Origin: Capitella teleta
Lineage: Eukaryota; Annelida; Polychaeta; Capitellidae
Assembly (NCBI GenBank): GCA_000328365.1
Contig: KB309618.1
Coordinates: 36,351 to 100,350 of the forward strand
Length of the DNA stretch: 64,000 nt
Direction of reading: 5' to 3'
The notes beneath the pieces are model-generated. The model was not told the DNA's origin. It did not search any database and saw nothing but the letters and a program-made list of their open reading frames with translations. This document shows, in pieces, positions 24,493-36,714 of the stretch. The position numbers and the translations under genes were made by a program. The first letter of the stretch is position 1. Every line of letters starts with the position of its first letter.

Positions 24493-27400
24493 ATGGCAGA
24501 GGAGTTTCCACCCTCCCGTTCATGTGAGTTTCTCAGTTTAACAATCTGTAATTAATTTTATCTAGGCAAATCCAAATGTCTCTTTTTTTGGATACCCATT
24601 ATTGAGACAATTTGATTTGTGATTGAAATAAAGTCCAAAATGTTTGGTACTCAAATTTATTTTCTGAAGTTCGGAGAAGGTCGAGGGGTTGAAATTTTAA
24701 AGATAATAATTGATGTTTTAATTTTTCTCTTCAGGGAATTCGTACCTACGTGATGCCACTGAGGAAGAACAGCAGTGTTTGACATCAGCCGTTCAGGATT
24801 CATTCATCTGGGATCCAAAAAATCACAGCAGCTATTGGCAGCTGCTGCAGATGCAGATGGTCAACAATCCGTCACTCAGCCAAAAGTTCAATCTGAAAAT
24901 CAAGCAATTCTCCAGAGAAAAAGTAATAAATTTTTAAAATTTTCTCTCTCAAATAAAATATAACATTTTCCTTCCATGCAGAAAGACACTCAAACTCGTC
25001 TATGTTTTGCCGTGGAGAGAGAAAGTCAGCTGCCGGAGATCGTCTCCATGGGCCCCAGTCATCGCCCATCTCGTTTTCATATCCTGGGCCACAACACCCT
25101 CGGCTGCCGTGTGTGGCGCCATGCTGACGTCTGTCTCCGCTTGAGTTCTGCTCAGGAAACAAACACACGCACAGTCAGCCTCATGGTCTACAAAGTGGTG
25201 ATCGGAAAGACGCACTCGATGGAGATCCAGAGGACCACAGATGGTCCTGGGGTCATCCTCCCCACACGGGGCTGCGATTGTCACGTGGCCACCAGCATTG
25301 CACTGGCGGACAATTCACTTGAGCAGAACATTCCTCTCTCTCAGGTTGGGAGTTAATTTCAAGTTATTTTTTCACTTTTAGTTTTAATGTTGGTTTTTGC
25401 AGGTCTACCTGTATGATTACAACTCTAATGGAATGCTGCAGAATCGCCCTCGGCAGTGTTTGCCTCACGCTCTGCTCACGTACAAGGTCTGGGAAGAGAA
25501 TCACACTGAGTGAGTACGGTTACTGTGAGGCAACTGGTCTTTTTGTGAAGTTTAAATTTCCTCAAATTTAGAATAGGATGTCAGAAAGGTTTTAGAGCAC
25601 TTGCTTACACAAGGAACAGACTCAAATTTTGGGAATATATCTGTGTTTATCATGAATTATTAATTTTAAGTCATAATAGTGGTGACACTGAAAAATGCTC
25701 AAATATGGCTTTTCATAATCAATTTGTGTCTGATGGGCCAATAACTGAATACAGATCATACATCAGTGAACTCCTGTGTTGCAATTATAAACCTTTCCTT
25801 CTTACCAGGTCGATGTCTGCCTTGCCATCTCCACTGAATCAGAAAGTGAAGTCTGTTGTGTCGGCTGCGCTGAAGGCAGAAGTGAAGGCCTTCTTCAAAC
25901 ATGGAGCCTCGTTTGCTCCCAGTCAAGCGCTGAGAGATGCCATTGAGAGAAAGCAACGACCTTCGCTGAGTGTTCGGTTTGCAGACAATTCTGTTCTGCC
26001 TTTGGATTGTGACTTTGAGGATAGGGAGAGGAGCATGCCTGCTGGGAGGAATCTCAGCGAGAGGTTTGGAAAACTGCAGCACAAGGATGAAGGAATGGTG
26101 AAGATGACTCAGGATGGAGTGAAGATGACTGAATTGAGTGCAAATGTTACTACCGAGACTGTGAAGATGACTCAGATGACTGAAGTGACTCCAAATGTTA
26201 CTACTGAGATTGTGAATTTGACTCAGGATGGAGTGAAGATGACTGAATTGAGTGAAAATGTTACTACTGAGACTTCAAAGATGACTGATGATGTGAAGAT
26301 GACTCAGGATGGAGTGAAGAGGACTGAAGAGCCAGTGCAGATTACTGGTGATGAAGTGAACATGACTGAATTGAGTGCAAATGTTACTACTGAGACTCAG
26401 GATGATGTGAAGATGACTCAGGATGTGAAGATGACTCAAGCAGGATTGATTGCAGCAACAAATGCCACAGAGAAGCACCTTGAGAACAAGTTCAACTTGA
26501 AATCTTTGGAGATTAACCTAACAAGGCTGACCCCAGCTGAGCTGAAGAAGTGGATGAGAAATAAGCCTCTCCGACCGGCAAATCCAGGCTTAGCGCAGCA
26601 GATGGGCATTATACAAGAGCAGATGAGAGCAGCGCTCAAGCCGGTTGAGCTGCCTAAGAAGTCAACGCCTCAGAAGGCTGCCAGGGTCAACCAAATCGAA
26701 CGCAAGAAGCACAGCAAAGTGAAGTTTGTGAGTGGACCAGCGACGACTTGTGATGTTTTGGGCAGCATTCTGGAAGCTGTTGAGAAGGAGAAGGAAGAAA
26801 TGCAACCAAGTGAAGTTGTGGTGAAGCCCAAGGAGTGCAGGGAGGTCAAGATGAATAACAACAATGACAGCGCTGTGCCCAACATGAATCTCATCCTGGA
26901 GAGTCTGCAGGAGACAAAAGATCTGGCCAAGTCAACCGTTGAAAGGGAAGCAGCACTGATAGCAATCCAAGCAGTGAGTGCACAGTTGGGGAGGCAGACT
27001 TCTGGTTGGGGCAGAGAGCAGGATGCTGATGTAAAGGCGCAGAAATGTGAAGCAAAGGTGCAGAAATGTGAAGCAAAGATGCAGCAGAGAGAGAAGGATT
27101 CCCAGGAAAAAGAGACTCTGCCAAAGAAAAAACCTACCAGAAAGTTCCATGGCAGAACATTGCTCTGGGGCGCAAGCGTCAAGCCCAGAGTGGTTCGCTT
27201 GGAGCCTTTGTACTTGACCTTTCCAATTAAACCATCAGGAAAACCAGAGGTCATTCCTGTTGACCCCAGACTGGAAAAGGAGAACTATGGAAGAGGCATG
27301 AAGGCGAATTTGAAGATCCTTACATTGCGTGAGAAATGCAGGGATAAAGAACTGCTGAAGAAAAAGGAGATGGACAAAGAGTTGATGCGAGATGTGATGC

Positions 27401-27867
27401 AGCTGGAAGAGGAAGCAAAAAAGGAGAGGAGGAAGAATAAAGCAGCCAAGAGGGAAGCCATCAAGGGAGCTATTCAGAAAATAGATGCTAAAATTGATGC
27501 TACTCTCAAAACTAAGCAGAAAGTCACTGATCCAATCAGACCGATTGATCGCCCAATGTTCAAGGGATGTCACAAGCAACTGGTGACACCCAAGAAACGC
27601 TCGCACATTCAGTGGAATGCGGAGGCGCAATCAGCTCAGATTGATACGAGACGTGTTGAGGCGAGATGCTTGGATGAGGACTTGAGACGGAGGATATCTC
27701 GTAAGGTCGCACTCCGGGCTGAGCCCAGGAGAGAGCAACCTGGTTACGGAGATCTCTTCTCTCCGGACGAGCAAGATCTAGAGGAAGCGTACTCAATCGG
27801 TTTCACGGGACCTTCAAGAAGCGAAGGGTCCTCGTTCCAGCAGCAACAGCAGCACCATCATTGGTGA
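24493..27867 (+). CDS. DUF3715 (TASOR/TEX15-type pseudo-PARP) protein with repeat-rich tail
   Basis: Five exons, 24493-24523, 24735-24922, 24982-25344, 25403-25509 and 25809-27867, join in phase with GT-AG borders and give about 915 aa. Residues about 30-235 resemble the DUF3715 pseudo-PARP domain of TASOR and TEX15: SFIWDP, VSLMVYKVVIGK, then CDCHVATS, then VYLYDYNSNGMLQNRPRQCLP and ALLTYKV. In TASOR this domain is catalytically dead and needed for HUSH-complex silencing. The last exon (686 codons) has no domain I recognise. It opens with a low-complexity region, about residues 325-445, repeating MTQDGVKMTE and ELSANVTTET, then Lys/Glu-rich sequence, basic segments and a Q/H-rich end. The first ATG follows A-rich sequence and gives MAEEFPPSRS; an upstream coding exon cannot be excluded. 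The domain call is from residue pattern, not a search. The paralogue (TASOR, TASOR2 or TEX15) cannot be decided. Confidence 0.7.
26098..26450 (+). repeat. Coding minisatellite in the DUF3715 gene
   Basis: Imperfect tandem units built from GTGAAGATGACTCAGGATG and a longer block encoding ELSANVTTET. The repeat stays in frame throughout, so copy-number change would lengthen or shorten the protein without a frameshift. Confidence 0.85.
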
Positions 27868-28290
27868 AGTCTCTTTTTCTTTCTTCTGATTTGTGAAGAT
27901 TTGCTTTGATGGAAATTATGATGAGTGGGATCTCATGTTTCTATTGTTTTGTCTTATATAGTGTAAGGATTTTTGTTCTTCTGGTTGATCTCGTACGTTT
28001 ATTGTTCATTTGTTTGTAGATAAAATATGTTCTGCGTTCTTGGTGTCTTTTTTTTCTTTAATTAGAATTTGGTGTTCTGTATTCCCCTTAGAGCTAACAA
28101 GAGTTAATTGCATATTTGGATATTCTCCAGAGTTTGTAGAAGTTGTTATTCGCATTTCGAATAATTATTGTGGTGTTGAAAGTACAAAAGCAGCATTAGC
28201 CAAATGTACGATTACTGTTGGTTTGTTTCGCCTCGAAACCTCCATTCCATGAGTAAGGAGTACGTTATGATAATTACGATCACGTTGGTC

Positions 28291-28296
28291 AATAAA
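28291..28296 (+). terminator. Candidate polyadenylation signal of the DUF3715 gene
   Basis: First AATAAA downstream of the stop codon, about 420 nt away. The intervening sequence is AT-rich with no competing gene. Confidence 0.4.
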
Positions 28297-31200
28297 TTAG
28301 TTATCAAAAATGCTCGATCTGTGAAAGTGCGTTATGATTCTGACAATTGCATAAGCTATGGACGTTATGATTTCGCCTACTGAACTTCTGTTCGGAATCA
28401 GGTGACACAGATCAATACCATGTGGTGACAATGCACACTCATGTACAAACACCTCACTTCGTTGACCTACGACGAACTCACCAACAGTTTTATGATAATC
28501 GCACTAATATAAACCAATGCATGGCGATGGACACTTGACCAGTGGCCACTCAAATTCAGACGTGTCAAAGCGAACACGTGTTGAGCGAGAGTTCGCAGAT
28601 GCATCGATGCGAAGCTCAGTGTCGTGGCCTCCTCAGCTGTCGGCATTCACAGTCTTGCGGTGCCCCGTTTACTCAACTTCACGCGGATATAAGTAAATAG
28701 ACTAGTGTACTGGTCCATATACGATGGCCTGATTGACAACGCCTGATCGCAATATCGTTTAACACAGACACGATGCTACGGGTTAGTGTATACGTAGTAC
28801 ATTAGTACTGAAGGCAATATCTAATGCATGTAGTCATGTAGAGTAACAGAACGAGTACGTAATGTCTACTATGAGAAATAGGCCTCTAGGCCACTATGTT
28901 TTGTGTACTAGTATTACAGTATATGATCATGAAGACTCGGAATACCGCATGCTCCTCCATCATAATTTGGAGAGCTAATTGAAGGCTGCAATTAAATTAA
29001 CTAAATTAAATTAACGCATCACCCTTTTGACACCGTCGTGGGTTCATGACATGTTGACCTTAAAATGATGACCGAAATTCAGGGCAAGTGTTGAAGTGAA
29101 GTGATGAAATCGCTTGCCTTTCCACTGCTAGCTGAGACCTGTTTGTACTATAATATAGAATTATAACGTAAATCATGTTAACTCGTAACAATAGTTGAAC
29201 CATTCATGTGGTTGTTGATATTTTCATTTCTAAATCTTGGACCCGGATCAGTTTGCGGTTAATTAAAATGTACCAGCAAATATTAAATATTAAATTATGT
29301 CATAAGAATACGCATTCTTAGCAATTTCTAATCACAGAAGTGTGTGTCGTCGTGTTACCATTGGAGTCATGACACGGTTACGCCAGCTGTGTATGCACAC
29401 ACAATAGGAGAAGTCACTAGGTCAGGTCAAGGCATGCTGCACGTGCTTCTGCAATTACTTTAGTACCTACATTGGCAACAATCGCAAGAAATGCTTGACG
29501 TACTGAACTACAAACATGCATGGCCACCATTGGTTATCTGAGTGGACGTTCATTTCATTATTAAATGCATCGCAAAGAAACTTGGTTAACTTTCCGTTTC
29601 CCTAATCATACGAGCGACGTATTCACACGCAGCATATCAAATGTATGTGGCACCATGTTACTTGTTAGTGTGGTAGTATGTCATAATATTAAACACGGAT
29701 GGATAACACGGATTCCTTCCATCCGGATGCATACCTGTTAAAAGCCAATTAAAAGAGCTAATCAGCGTAATCCTATGGCGATCCAGATCATCGTTGAGGT
29801 GGAACCCGAAGGTAATGAGGGTGTGCGCGTATCGGAAATTGGTTGGCGGTTTGATTGATTGAATTGTTCATAACATTTGAATTACATTGCAATTAAAATT
29901 GAATAGTCATTCGCTACGTGAACGATAAAGCGTGTTAATTGCATGTAACACAAATCACTAACATACTAATGCAGTGTACTGCAGATGCTATATGTTATAC
30001 TTGAAGTAGCGCATCGTATGGTACATACCTCGTACATGAATTTGCATGCTCTTCCGACCGAGTGTTGAATAAGAGCTATTGCGAGTGGAGCAGCCACAGC
30101 ACACAGGAGCATGATTCAATGCCATTCATAATGCATTCCCGAGCCATGTTCTAACACGGCCACCAGGCACCTAATCAGTCACGCAGCACACGCACAGTGT
30201 ACAAGGCATGTTTGTGTACTTTCATTGATATAATTATGTGCACACAAAAGCTCACAAGTCACAAATGCCCATGCACCGGTCACTATGGTGAACTGTTCAT
30301 TTATTATTTACGCTGTGCACCAATACTAGTATCACTTAACCAACAAACTTTTACCTACACATGTAAAAGTTAGCATGTCGTTGTTTCCTTTAGGACCAAG
30401 CACTACAAGCTGAAATCAAACTTCGTTGCTAACCACATTACAGGTTTGCACTTCACCTTGTTTATTGGTCTGGGAATATACTTATCTGTATCATACCATC
30501 GATGGCATGCAATTTAATCGGGGTTTTCGTTATTCATTCTAGCAGTATTACCTGACTGACATGAAATTCGTGTTGGCATTTGTCCAATGAGCATGCATGT
30601 TCAATTCATAACAACAAGACTTCAATTTGACGACCGCTGAACCATGAGAGTATATTATCATTCTCAATTTTCTTGCATCGCGATGATTCCCGTGATGATC
30701 AACCAGCTGCAAGTATAAAATTCATTCAGTTATGCAATATGCATATTGTCTTGACTTGCATGAGTAGCCCCCCATTCATCAGATAGAAGTTTAGAAATTG
30801 GGTCTCATGAGGGATGATTGGTTTAGTAATTTTAGTTTGCTGATAAAGTAAAAGATATTCATTCGGAGACAATGACTCACTGCTTCCATGCTTATGAGGT
30901 CAATCAGCTTAGCACACATGTTGCATTCGATGGCGCAGTGCAGTGGTACTTCTGAAGGAATGATGTTATGATGGATTATTTGGATTAATTCACTTGAACA
31001 CATGCATAAGTTTATCACGGATCACTGACGTATATCTTATGATCTTATCATGAACATGTCACTGACAAATGTTCCCTACAATCTCTTTTTATTTTTCAAA
31101 TCCAGAAGTACCTATGCCCTTTGAACTTATCGTGAATGACTTGCTTGTTGACCTCGGCTGAACAGATTGCGTACCAAGTGCGATGGCATTGGTCGCAATG

Positions 31201-32223
31201 TCATGTTGTACTAATATTATCGAGATTAAACGATATAGTATATAATAGCTGAATGCTCGAAGAAATCTTAACAATTTTTCGTCGTAAAATTACAACGATT
31301 CAAACAGATTGCTCATTAATGCGCGCATGCGTCCCTTCACCTCACTCACACCAAAACTAATAACATAGAGGATTTTTATTCTTAATTGATTAGGCCCAAA
31401 ACTGTCATTTCCATATTACAACTGAAATCGGTCGAGTGCTCTCAAATGATGGTGTCACAAAAACGATTGGAATTAATAGCTATTATTCACTTAATACATA
31501 ATCGGATTAGAATATCGCTTATTTTAGCTCAACTATTGTAAAATTGTCCCCCTTCTCGGGATATGATATACCGTATTTTTAGTTTTAGAAACACCCTGTA
31601 CACGAGAATAACATCCATGCATATCCATCCAAATTGATGGCCCAATTCCAGCAAATGCGTTGCATGTTATATCTGAGGATCCACGATACAATCACAAGTC
31701 ACAGCTCCTCCGGGACTCCAAACAGCCTAAAAGCCGGAACGCAGACAAATTAAGGCCCTCCCTGGAACCTCACCCGTCCACACGTCTGTAACTCTTGGAG
31801 TCATGACGCAACCCTGTCTGCCGCCGTAGGATTAATGTCTGCTCTCATTGGCTGATCGAATTGTGGTCATAGTTCATGATAGATAATCAATCAGTTTTCT
31901 TGGCCTGTTCAGTGTAACGATCTGTGGCAGCAGAGAGCGCTTTGCACAGAGAACATTCGATCCAGCAATTATGACCCAGCTCACGAAGGTATGTTTCATA
32001 GGAGAGGTAGGCATGAAGCAACACCGAGGTTTGCAACTGATGTGCTTGTGGGTGCATGGTGGGGGCTGCAATTGTGGAGGCGCAACTTGTGCCTGTTGTA
32101 TCGCGCTCCCAGTGATCGTGAATCAGATACCATAGTGCGTTGGGACATGCTTTGTATGGTTGAAAGCAACCCCATGAGCTCGGTTGAGTAGGACCAGTGG
32201 GCTTGTGGCCCAAGGGAAGAGGC
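28297..32223. other. Intergenic, no supported gene
   Basis: Nearly 4 kb with only short ORFs lacking splice context or family resemblance. Three copies of the GCGTTATGAT/ACGTTATGAT word lie at or just before its left end (28262-28371). The interval 31720-32220 is more GC-rich and abuts the assembly gap. Confidence 0.6.
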
Positions 32224-32273
32224 NNNNNNNNNNNNNNNNNNNNNNNNNNNNNNNNNNNNNNNNNNNNNNNNNN
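32224..32273. other. Assembly gap (50 N)
   Basis: A run of exactly 50 N. The true length is unknown. G-rich sequence on the right side (32280-32300) may have hindered sequencing. Confidence 1.
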
Positions 32274-32786
32274 GGCAGGACGAAGGGAGGGGGAGGGGGT
32301 GTTATGTCTATGCCTGAACCTGAAATTGCACTAGGGGCGCATTTTGCATGATGTTGGGTACAACGAAAGAGAAAGAACAGTCGAGAAATTTTAATTTTAG
32401 ATTAAGAGTGACGACGCCTGCGCTTAGTTCAATCTCCCAGCCTCACTTGCATTCTATGCAATGTCCGTCAGTCAGGATTCTGGAGGCGAGCACCGAAACC
32501 ATTCGGCAACCTTCCTTTCTCTGTGCAATTAATGCACAATATTCGAAAAATGAGAATTGAGAGGTTTTCGTGTCCGAATCCCAGTGCGGGTACGTGTTAG
32601 ATGTATGTCGATCGCTCATTTCCCCATTACAACGTATCTCACAAATGCAGACCTGGCGTTCTGTGCTACTGTCGATAGTACTAGACTACTAGTCCAGTAT
32701 ACTGCCTTATATCCGGTGCATTTATTATTGTGAAAATGAAAGTGAAACCAGGTGTGGAGACAATGGCCCTGTGTGCTACATGTGGT

Positions 32787-34452
32787 CAGAGGCGTAGGAA
32801 CGTTCCCAGACTTGGTGGGGGCCCAAATTGAAGGTAATGATAGGGGGACACCTGCGCTGTGAAGTGGCGCAGCCACACAAAATTTTGTTGTTGTTATAAA
32901 TAGTGAAAAAATCCCTTTTCTGAGCACTTGATTACTAGAATTTAACACATTACCCAAGGCAGATACATGTATGTACATGTATATATCATTGATCTTTGGC
33001 CTACCTTAGAAACATATGGTATGTTAATTTATTCTATCAAATGAAGTCACCTGTGTATCCTTCCACTTATGACCTATAAAGTAATTCAACAAGGTAAGGA
33101 AAACAGAACCTTAGTTTTATTACAAATAAATTCACGAGTGATGCATATACATTTATACCGGTGATTATATAATGAGATTCAATGACCGTGCAGCACACTG
33201 CTTGACATCGTTCAACTTTGTTAATCTGTCCGCTGTCCTTGGCTGAGCCATCTGAGAAATGAGAAATGAACAATGCCATACATAAGTGATATACAACATA
33301 ATTATCTTAGAAATATAATTAATGCAACAAGCTAGCTTGCAAAATCTGCTAAAAAAAGTTGACTTAAAAAAAGTCTTGCATAAGACATGAAATTTTAATA
33401 TAGTCTAAAATTACTTCCCAGCATTGAGAATACAAACGAATGAATACATGAAATATAATTAGTACATGTGCATATTAATTGATGACCTCTTCGAAAGAGA
33501 TGCCCCTTAAATAATAATTGATAATCATTAACACCGCATCTGGAGCTGAGATTATACACTGCGTACAGCCTTTACATGTGACTGGGAGAGTGCGTCACTG
33601 TACATGCATGTACTGGGCGGTGAAATATTCAAAATGCTATGTGAGTGCTAGAGATTGTCAATTCAATTTCAAGTTTGAATCATCTGAGAATGTGAGATAC
33701 ATGTAGGCCTATACTAGTATATGCCGATCAAGTCAACTGGTCAATGACTGACTGACTGAGTAAATGCACTGATTCAGAGTGAAACAGTACCATGAGACTG
33801 CTCAGCTACCGTGGAGTAGGAACAGGCCACAGAAGAGGGGGCGGGGGGGTGGGTGGGCCAGTGCCCCCCTCCCTGTTCAATGTAGGAGTGGGTTGGTCAT
33901 GCAGTATCGTGAGTAATAGCACAGATAAATCTGGCGAGGTCTGTATATCTCATGGCGTCTCGCTGTAGTCAGTAGTGTAGTATCATAATACTAGAGTCAT
34001 TCATTGTTTCGATCATGTATGATGTATGTCAGCTACGTGAGTCTGTACACTGTTACCATACAGTGGCAGTGTAATTGTGGGATATATGCAAGTATCTTAG
34101 CTGTTACTGTTGTCAGTTTTATTCTAGGTTACCTCTTTCAACTGAAGAACGAGGTGATGCTACTCTGGGGAGGGGGGGGGGACACCAAATTTATCCTCAA
34201 ATCGAAAGCGCCTCTGCGGTGTTTGCGTCATGATTCTAAGTCATTTGCCTTTTTGGGAGAACTGAGGGGAGAAGGACAAAGGCAGTGTAACATAGTATCA
34301 TTTATATGGAACTATCATACAATTGCGTACATACGAATACCAAAAATAATGACTGATTTCTCTAAATAGCTGTGATTTTTTTCTGCCCATGCAAATTTTC
34401 TAGACTTGGGGGGACCTCGCCCCCCCCGGGCCCCCCGGTTCACACGCCACTG
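32787..34452. mobile_element. Non-autonomous hAT-like transposon
   Basis: 1666 bp. The left end CAGAGGCGTAGGAAC and right end GTTCACACGCCACTG are inverted copies matching at 12 of 15 positions. A perfect 8-bp duplication, CATGTGGT, flanks it (32779-32786 and 34453-34460), the hallmark of hAT insertion. G-rich tracts follow the left end and C-rich tracts precede the right end. No transposase ORF is present. The end mismatches suggest moderate age. Confidence 0.85.
33837..33858 (+). other. Potential G-quadruplex
   Basis: Four G-runs of 3-7 separated by single bases (GGGGG C GGGGGGG T GGG T GGG), a strong quadruplex consensus, located inside the hAT-like element. Confidence 0.55.
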
Positions 34453-34460
34453 CATGTGGT

Positions 34461-35128
34461 GGTCGTGCAACTCGTGCGTTGCCATCATTTGGCTTCGATC
34501 AATCCCACGCACTGTTTCCACATCCCTCTTTTTTCCTCTTGTATATCCTTATCTCCCTTTTCTCCTTTACTAGTATCTCCTTTTCCCCATCCTCCCTCTT
34601 GCGTGACCTCCTTATCGCAGTCATGAAACAACCAGGTCGGTGATATCATGTTCTGATAAGAGTCCTCAAATTCAAGTGCTTCATTGATCATCAATTAAAA
34701 AACTGACTATTATCAAAGTTGTTCATAGATCCCCTCCCCTACCCCTTGACCTTACCAGTACTACATCAACCCTCGTCTGTTTACTCCATGTTAAGCAAAT
34801 AAACTTCATGATTCATTGTATAAACACGCTGTCCACACCACAGGTCCACGCGCGGCCATTTTTATGGCATATTTTTTTTTCTAATTCACTTACACTTACG
34901 TGTGCTATTAGTAAACCTACGAATATTTGTTACGGTGGCTCTGATCGAATTAAGGAAATTCAGCAACCACCGTCTATGATCGCATCTATTGGCCTCGGAC
35001 ATTAATGCTTCATAGCTTAAGTGGACGCAATTTGCTTCACGCAACATCAAAAGTAGACGAGGATTTTCCTGCTTCTCGAATAATCATATGGTTTACAAGA
35101 ATAATCTTCAGAATTGTTTACATGTACA
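34461..35128. other. Spacer upstream of the PAQR gene
   Basis: AT- and pyrimidine-rich. It should contain the promoter or an upstream exon of the receptor-like gene, but no motif singles out a position. Confidence 0.45.
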
Positions 35129-36546
35129 ATGAACATTTCCTTGCAGAGAAAGAAGGGGTCGCAGTCGCTACCCGATCTGTCCAAAGCTCTGCCCGAGAAA
35201 GGTCTCAAGCGATCTGACAGCACAGTGAAGCTAGACGCCTTGCCAGAATTCCTAGCAGACAATGAGTTCCTTCTGGACGGCCACCGTCCCGAGCTCAACT
35301 CAATTCCCGAATGCGTCAAATCGGCGTTCTTCTTACACACGGAGACGTGCAATATTTGGACGCATTTCGCAGGTAATCATAACGCATTTATTGGAGATTT
35401 CTTCGATGAAAGCCATAACGCACTTGTCTCCTGCAGGATGTGTCGGTGTGGTCATACTAGCAATTCATTATCTGCTTACGGAATCACAAAACTGGCACCA
35501 AAGTCTGTCATTTGCTGTGTTCTTCGCCGGAGCCTTCATCTGCATGGGATGCTCCACTGTTTACCACACTCTTATCTGTCACTCGGAGCCTTACGCGCGG
35601 TTCTGGGCAAAGTAAGTTGCAGGGAAGAAAAGTTAGAATCATAACGCATTTTACAGACACGAAAAGTGAACCATAACGCACTTTTCTTGCAGAATGGACT
35701 ACTGCGGCATTGTCGTGCTGATTGTGGCGTCGTTCGCTCCTTGGGTCCACTTCGGATTCTACTGTGATAGTAGTAATCTGAAGCTGTTCTACCTCGGGTC
35801 GGCCTTCTTGTGCGGCATGGCCGCCATGTTCGTAGTGGCGGCCGATCGCTTCAGAGGCGGCGAGTACAGAGTGCTCAGGGCTGGTCAGTACTCATTGCTT
35901 CTCTCTCTGTATGAAACATATCAAAAGTGTTGACCGTGCTTTCCACGCAAACCCTCTGTCCTCATTTGCTCTTGATAGCCTTTCAACTACCAGTACATGT
36001 GATTGCTCATGGCACATCTAGTATTCGAAGGCACAAATCATTGGTGTTATTATGAGATCAATTAACTTGGATTACGAGATTTTGAGAGGAGGTGCCACGT
36101 GTCAGCATTTGTCAGTATTGTTCGGAGTCAAAAACCCAGCGTGAATATTGCTCAAGTGCGTTATGTCTCTTTCAGTTGTTTTCATTGTCCTTGGTTTAAC
36201 GGGTCTTGGTCCAGGTCTTCATTACATCTTTTCTCACGACATGTGGCCTCATTTCTACTTTTATTCATGGCTCATCATCATGGCCGTCCTCTACATAAGC
36301 GGCGGAATTATCTACGCTGTCCGTATACCGGAGAGACTTTGGCCCGGAAAGTTTGATATTTGGGTACGTTATGAGTTTTGATTAGTCCATGTCTTGTGGT
36401 TATCATAACCCACTTTTCTATTTCAGTGTCAAAGTCATCAGATTCTGCATATTTGTGTAATGTTAGGCGTGTTGACTTGTTATCATGGTGCTTCGAAGTT
36501 AGCTCATTACAGAATTGAAGTACTGAACGAATGTCCGGATATTTGA
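35129..36546 (+). CDS. Adiponectin-receptor-like PAQR family protein
   Basis: Exons 35129(or 35147)-35372, 35437-35611, 35693-35883, 36176-36363 and 36427-36546 join in phase. From the ATG at 35129 the product is about 305 aa. PAQR proteins are seven-helix membrane proteins; AdipoR members have a zinc-dependent ceramidase-like site. The motifs NEFLLDGHRPEL, HTETCNIWTH, CSTVYHTLICHSE, MDYCGIVVL, RIPERLWPGKFDIW and QSHQILH match the AdipoR subgroup. The metal-site residues are all kept: S121 and H125, D142 (17 residues on, as in human AdipoR1), H270 and H274. Human AdipoR1 is 375 aa; the shorter N-terminus here leaves the start uncertain, because 35147 also follows a good acceptor (TTTCCTTGCAG) that could join an unseen upstream exon. 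All four introns contain a CATAACGCA-type word near their splice sites. Confidence 0.88.
35376..36415. repeat. Recurrent CATAACGCACTT motif in every PAQR intron
   Basis: Occurrences: 35376-35389, 35414-35425, 35638-35651, 35672-35683, 36154-36165 (reverse), 36365-36373 (reverse, partial) and 36402-36415 (one mismatch). Each of the four introns has a copy 10-25 nt before its 3' splice site. Three of the four also have one near the 5' side. Confidence 0.8.
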
Positions 36547-36708
36547 ATCAGGATGTGTTAATTATTTAGTGTCATACACAGAGTCTCTCTTCTGTGGTTT
36601 TAGTTAATTATCGCCTTTTTCTACTTGATGTGCATTTGTTTTGATTCTGATTCTTTTTTACTTCAATATTCCAATCGTGTTTAATCCTGTTTATGGTTTA
36701 TCACGTTA

Positions 36709-36714
36709 ATAAAT
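36709..36714 (+). terminator. Candidate polyadenylation signal of the PAQR gene
   Basis: First AATAAA downstream of the stop codon, about 165 nt away, followed by a GT-rich then T-rich tract (36721-36797) suitable as a downstream element. Confidence 0.6.

Noticed and set aside
31887-32213. 108-codon minus-strand ORF beside the gap
   Set aside because: Overlaps an equally open plus-strand frame; no homology recognised and no splice signals.
33837-34438. Nested second transposon inside the 32787-34452 element
   Set aside because: G-rich and C-rich tracts recur, but no independent inverted ends or target duplication were found.
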